DNA of 10,745 nt from Acidimicrobiaceae bacterium (GTDB lineage: Bacteria; Actinomycetota; Acidimicrobiia; Acidimicrobiales; Ilumatobacteraceae), in the NCBI GenBank assembly GCA_003455715.1, contig DMQJ01000285.1:1-10745 (forward strand). The letters are read 5' to 3'. Each line of letters begins with the position of its first letter. The first letter of the stretch is position 1. This document shows, in pieces, positions 9,444-10,745 of this stretch. A program made the translations under genes and the position numbers. The notes beneath the pieces were generated by a model. That model saw only the letters and a program-made list of their open reading frames with translations. It was not told where the DNA came from and ran no database searches.

Positions 9444-9844
9444 GCGCTCGCATCCTCATCGGCAAGGTCGGCCTCGACGGCCACGATCGCGGGGTGAAGG
9501 TGGTGGCCCGCATCCTGCGCGATGCCGGGTTCGAGGTCATCTACACCGGGTTGTTCCAGACCCCTGCCACCATCGCCGCGGCTGCGCTCGACGAAGACGT
9601 CGACATGGTGGGCCTTTCGATGCTGTCGGGGGCGCACATGACGCTGGCTCCGCTGGTGGTGAAGGAGTTGCGCGAGCGGGGCTCGGCAGCGCCGGTGGTG
9701 GTGGGCGGCATCATCCCCGACCGTCACGTGGCGGCGCTGCAGGAAGCGGGCGTGGCCGCCGTGCTCACCCCTGGCGCCACGGCCGAGCAGCTGGTGGCCG
9801 AGGTGCAACGGGTGTTGGACGCCCACCAGTCGTCGCTACACTGA
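9440..9844 (+). CDS. icmB: B12-binding small subunit of acyl-CoA mutase
   Basis: 134 residues, the usual length of a free-standing mutase cobalamin subunit. It carries the base-off/His-on motif D13-G-H15-x-x-G18, where H15 is the lower axial cobalt ligand, then the GLSMLSGAH block (58-66) and VVVGGIIP (86-93). It supplies adenosylcobalamin to the barrel encoded by icmA. The ATG overlaps the icmA stop in ATGA, and GGAGGT (9425-9430) lies 9 bases upstream, so the subunits are translationally coupled. The last codons double as a promoter for rplJ (9815-9842). No G-protein chaperone gene (MeaB type) for cofactor loading is in the window. Confidence 0.95.
   Translation: MSARILIGKVGLDGHDRGVKVVARILRDAGFEVIYTGLFQTPATIAAAALDEDVDMVGLSMLSGAHMTLAPLVVKELRERGSAAPVVVGGIIPDRHVAALQEAGVAAVLTPGATAEQLVAEVQRVLDAHQSSLH
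9815..9842 (+). promoter_or_regulatory. Predicted housekeeping promoter for rplJ-rplL
   Basis: TTGGAC (9815-9820) and TACACT (9837-9842) are separated by 16 bp, close to the sigma-70/HrdB consensus TTGACA/TATAAT. The -10 overlaps the end of icmB. The predicted transcription start at about 9848-9851 would give an untranslated leader of about 200 bases that begins just ahead of the L10 leader structure. Confidence 0.6.
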
Positions 9845-9868
9845 CGCCCCGACATACAACGGTCGCTC

Positions 9869-9930
9869 GCCGTAGACCGCTGGCCCCCATCGTGGGCATA
9901 AGGGAGTCCGCTCCACCAGCCGAGGTGAAT
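9869..9930 (+). ncRNA. L10 leader-type autoregulatory RNA element
   Basis: The sequence fits the ribosomal L10 leader found upstream of rplJ in many bacteria. It has the conserved CCGTAGACC followed by GCTGG (9879-9883), which pairs with CCAGC (9916-9920), and then CGAGGTGA. ACC (9876-9878) pairs with GGT (9924-9926), leaving a 3-base CGA bulge (9921-9923), consistent with a kink-turn-like L10 site. Two inner hairpins are visible: GCCC/GGGC (9883-9897) and GGAG-TCCG-CTCC (9903-9914). In the family the L10-L12 complex binds this RNA and represses rplJL. The match is from memory of the consensus, not a search. Confidence 0.75.
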
Positions 9931-9987
9931 ACTCGCCGGATTCGATCGCTCTCCGTCTTCGTGGTCTGCCACGGCGTCGTGTCTGCC

Positions 9988-10044
9988 CTCGGTTCCTCGC
10001 GGTGTTCGCTGCAAAGCGAGCACCCCGAGACGTCCGAGAGGAGG
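9988..10044 (+). promoter_or_regulatory. Long hairpin abutting the rplJ ribosome binding site
   Basis: GGTGTTCGCT (10001-10010) pairs with AGCGAGCACC (10015-10024) around a GCAA tetraloop. The stem extends through CTCG/CGAG (9996-9999 with 10026-10029) after a C/C mismatch. An outer CTCGG (9988-9992) can pair with CCGAG (10034-10038), immediately before the Shine-Dalgarno AGGAGG (10039-10044). CCTC at 9995-9998 could instead pair with GAGG of the Shine-Dalgarno. There is no T-run, so it is more likely a translational switch or mRNA-stability element than a terminator. Confidence 0.5.
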
Positions 10045-10049
10045 TGTAC

Positions 10050-10583
10050 ATGACAACAGACAACCCCCGTTCCGAGAAGGTCGCGGTGGTCGAGGAAGTC
10101 ACCGCCAAGCTGCAAGCAGCCGACGCGGTGTTCGTCACCGAGTACCGCGGTTTGAAGGTCGGTCAGCTCGCCGGCTTGCGCCGTCAGCTGCGCCCCGCCG
10201 GTGGCGAGTACAAGGTGTACAAGAACACCCTTGCCCGCTTCGGTGCCAACAACGCCGGCCTCACTGGTCTCGACGAACTGCTGGTTGGCCCCTCGGGTAT
10301 CACCTTCGCCTCCGGCGATGTTGCCGCAGTGGCCAAGGCCCTCCGCGATGCCGCCAAGGCCAACCCGCTGCTGGTGCTGAAGGGCGGCCACATGGGTGGC
10401 AAGCTCCTCAGCGCGAAAGACGTCGAGGCTCTCGCCGATCTGCCCAGCCGCGAGACCCTGCTGGCGATGTTCGCGGGTGCCCTGCAGGCACCGCTGGTGA
10501 AGACCGCCGGCCTGCTGCAGGCCCTGCCCCGCAACTTCGCCTACGGCCTCAAGGCCCTCATCGATCAGAAGGAAGCCGCCTGA
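10050..10583 (+). CDS. rplJ: 50S ribosomal protein L10
   Basis: 177 residues, normal length. L10 anchors L7/L12 dimers to the ribosome stalk and, with them, represses its own mRNA. The N-terminal rRNA-binding part includes VFVTEYRGLKVGQL (27-40) and YKVYKNTLARF (54-64), followed by LLVGPSGITFASGD (77-90). The C-terminal helix carrying L12-binding sites begins at about 135. The ATG at 10050 has AGGAGG (10039-10044) 5 bases upstream. A GTG at 10044 and an ATG at 10002 are in frame but lie within or before that site and are rejected. rplL follows after 57 bases. Confidence 0.97.
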   Translation: MTTDNPRSEKVAVVEEVTAKLQAADAVFVTEYRGLKVGQLAGLRRQLRPAGGEYKVYKNTLARFGANNAGLTGLDELLVGPSGITFASGDVAAVAKALRDAAKANPLLVLKGGHMGGKLLSAKDVEALADLPSRETLLAMFAGALQAPLVKTAGLLQALPRNFAYGLKALIDQKEAA

Positions 10584-10640
10584 CCCCAGGTGGCTCCACC
10601 CAACCCCAACTTTTCAAGCACTACACAGGAGTACCCCATC

Positions 10641-10745
10641 ATGTCGATCGAGAGCATCCTCGATTCCATTTCCAGCCTCACCGTCATCGAGCTCAAGGAA
10701 CTGCTCGACGCGTTCGAGGAGAAGTTCGGCGTCACCGCCGCTGCC
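10641..10745 (+). CDS. rplL: 50S ribosomal protein L7/L12, N-terminal fragment (3' truncated by window)
   Basis: 35 codons are visible before the window ends. The translation begins [20 protein letters not shown] and continues [15 protein letters not shown], which is the L12 N-terminal dimerisation domain that binds L10, plus the start of the Ala-rich hinge. AGGAG (10627-10631) lies 9 bases before the ATG. It follows rplJ without a terminator and is expected to be cotranscribed with it. Confidence 0.96.
   Translation, partial: MSIESILDSISSLTVIELKELLDAFEEKFGVTAAA

Overview
The window is high-GC, densely coded chromosomal DNA from a bacterium that I place in the Actinomycetota. The grounds are the acidic NusG N-terminal extension, the order rpmG-tRNA(Trp)-secE-nusG-rplK-rplA, GTG/TTG starts and probable leaderless starts. 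An acidimicrobial (Ilumatobacter-like) lineage is my guess, not something the sequence proves. No mobile element, CRISPR array or phage gene is visible.

Positions 1-3010 hold a translation/transcription block on the + strand: the 3' end of tuf (EF-Tu), rpmG (L33), a tRNA-Trp gene, secE, nusG, rplK (L11) and rplA (L1), closed by a 13-bp hairpin. Positions 9815-10745 hold the start of the second half of the same classical cluster: a promoter, an L10-type autoregulatory leader RNA, rplJ (L10) and the first 35 codons of rplL (L7/L12).

Between the two ribosomal halves sits about 6.9 kb of metabolic and envelope genes in two divergent units separated by 61 bp. The minus-strand unit runs ThuA-like protein, then a pyruvate phosphate dikinase-like protein lacking the ATP-grasp domain, then an OafA-type membrane acyltransferase with an SGNH domain. 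The last two overlap by 4 bp. The plus-strand unit is a two-gene B12-dependent acyl-CoA mutase (icmA-icmB, 4-bp overlap). Its active-site residues Phe68 and Gln186 match the isobutyryl-CoA mutase signature rather than that of methylmalonyl-CoA mutase.

The most interesting points are the ATP-grasp-less PPDK-like protein in a coupled operon with a cell-surface acyltransferase, the isobutyryl-type mutase signature, the rplJ promoter buried in the 3' end of icmB followed by a recognisable L10 leader, and the eight cysteines confined to the acyltransferase's SGNH domain. I do not see a clearly new multi-gene system. The ThuA/PPDK-C/acyltransferase operon is the best candidate for an undescribed functional association.
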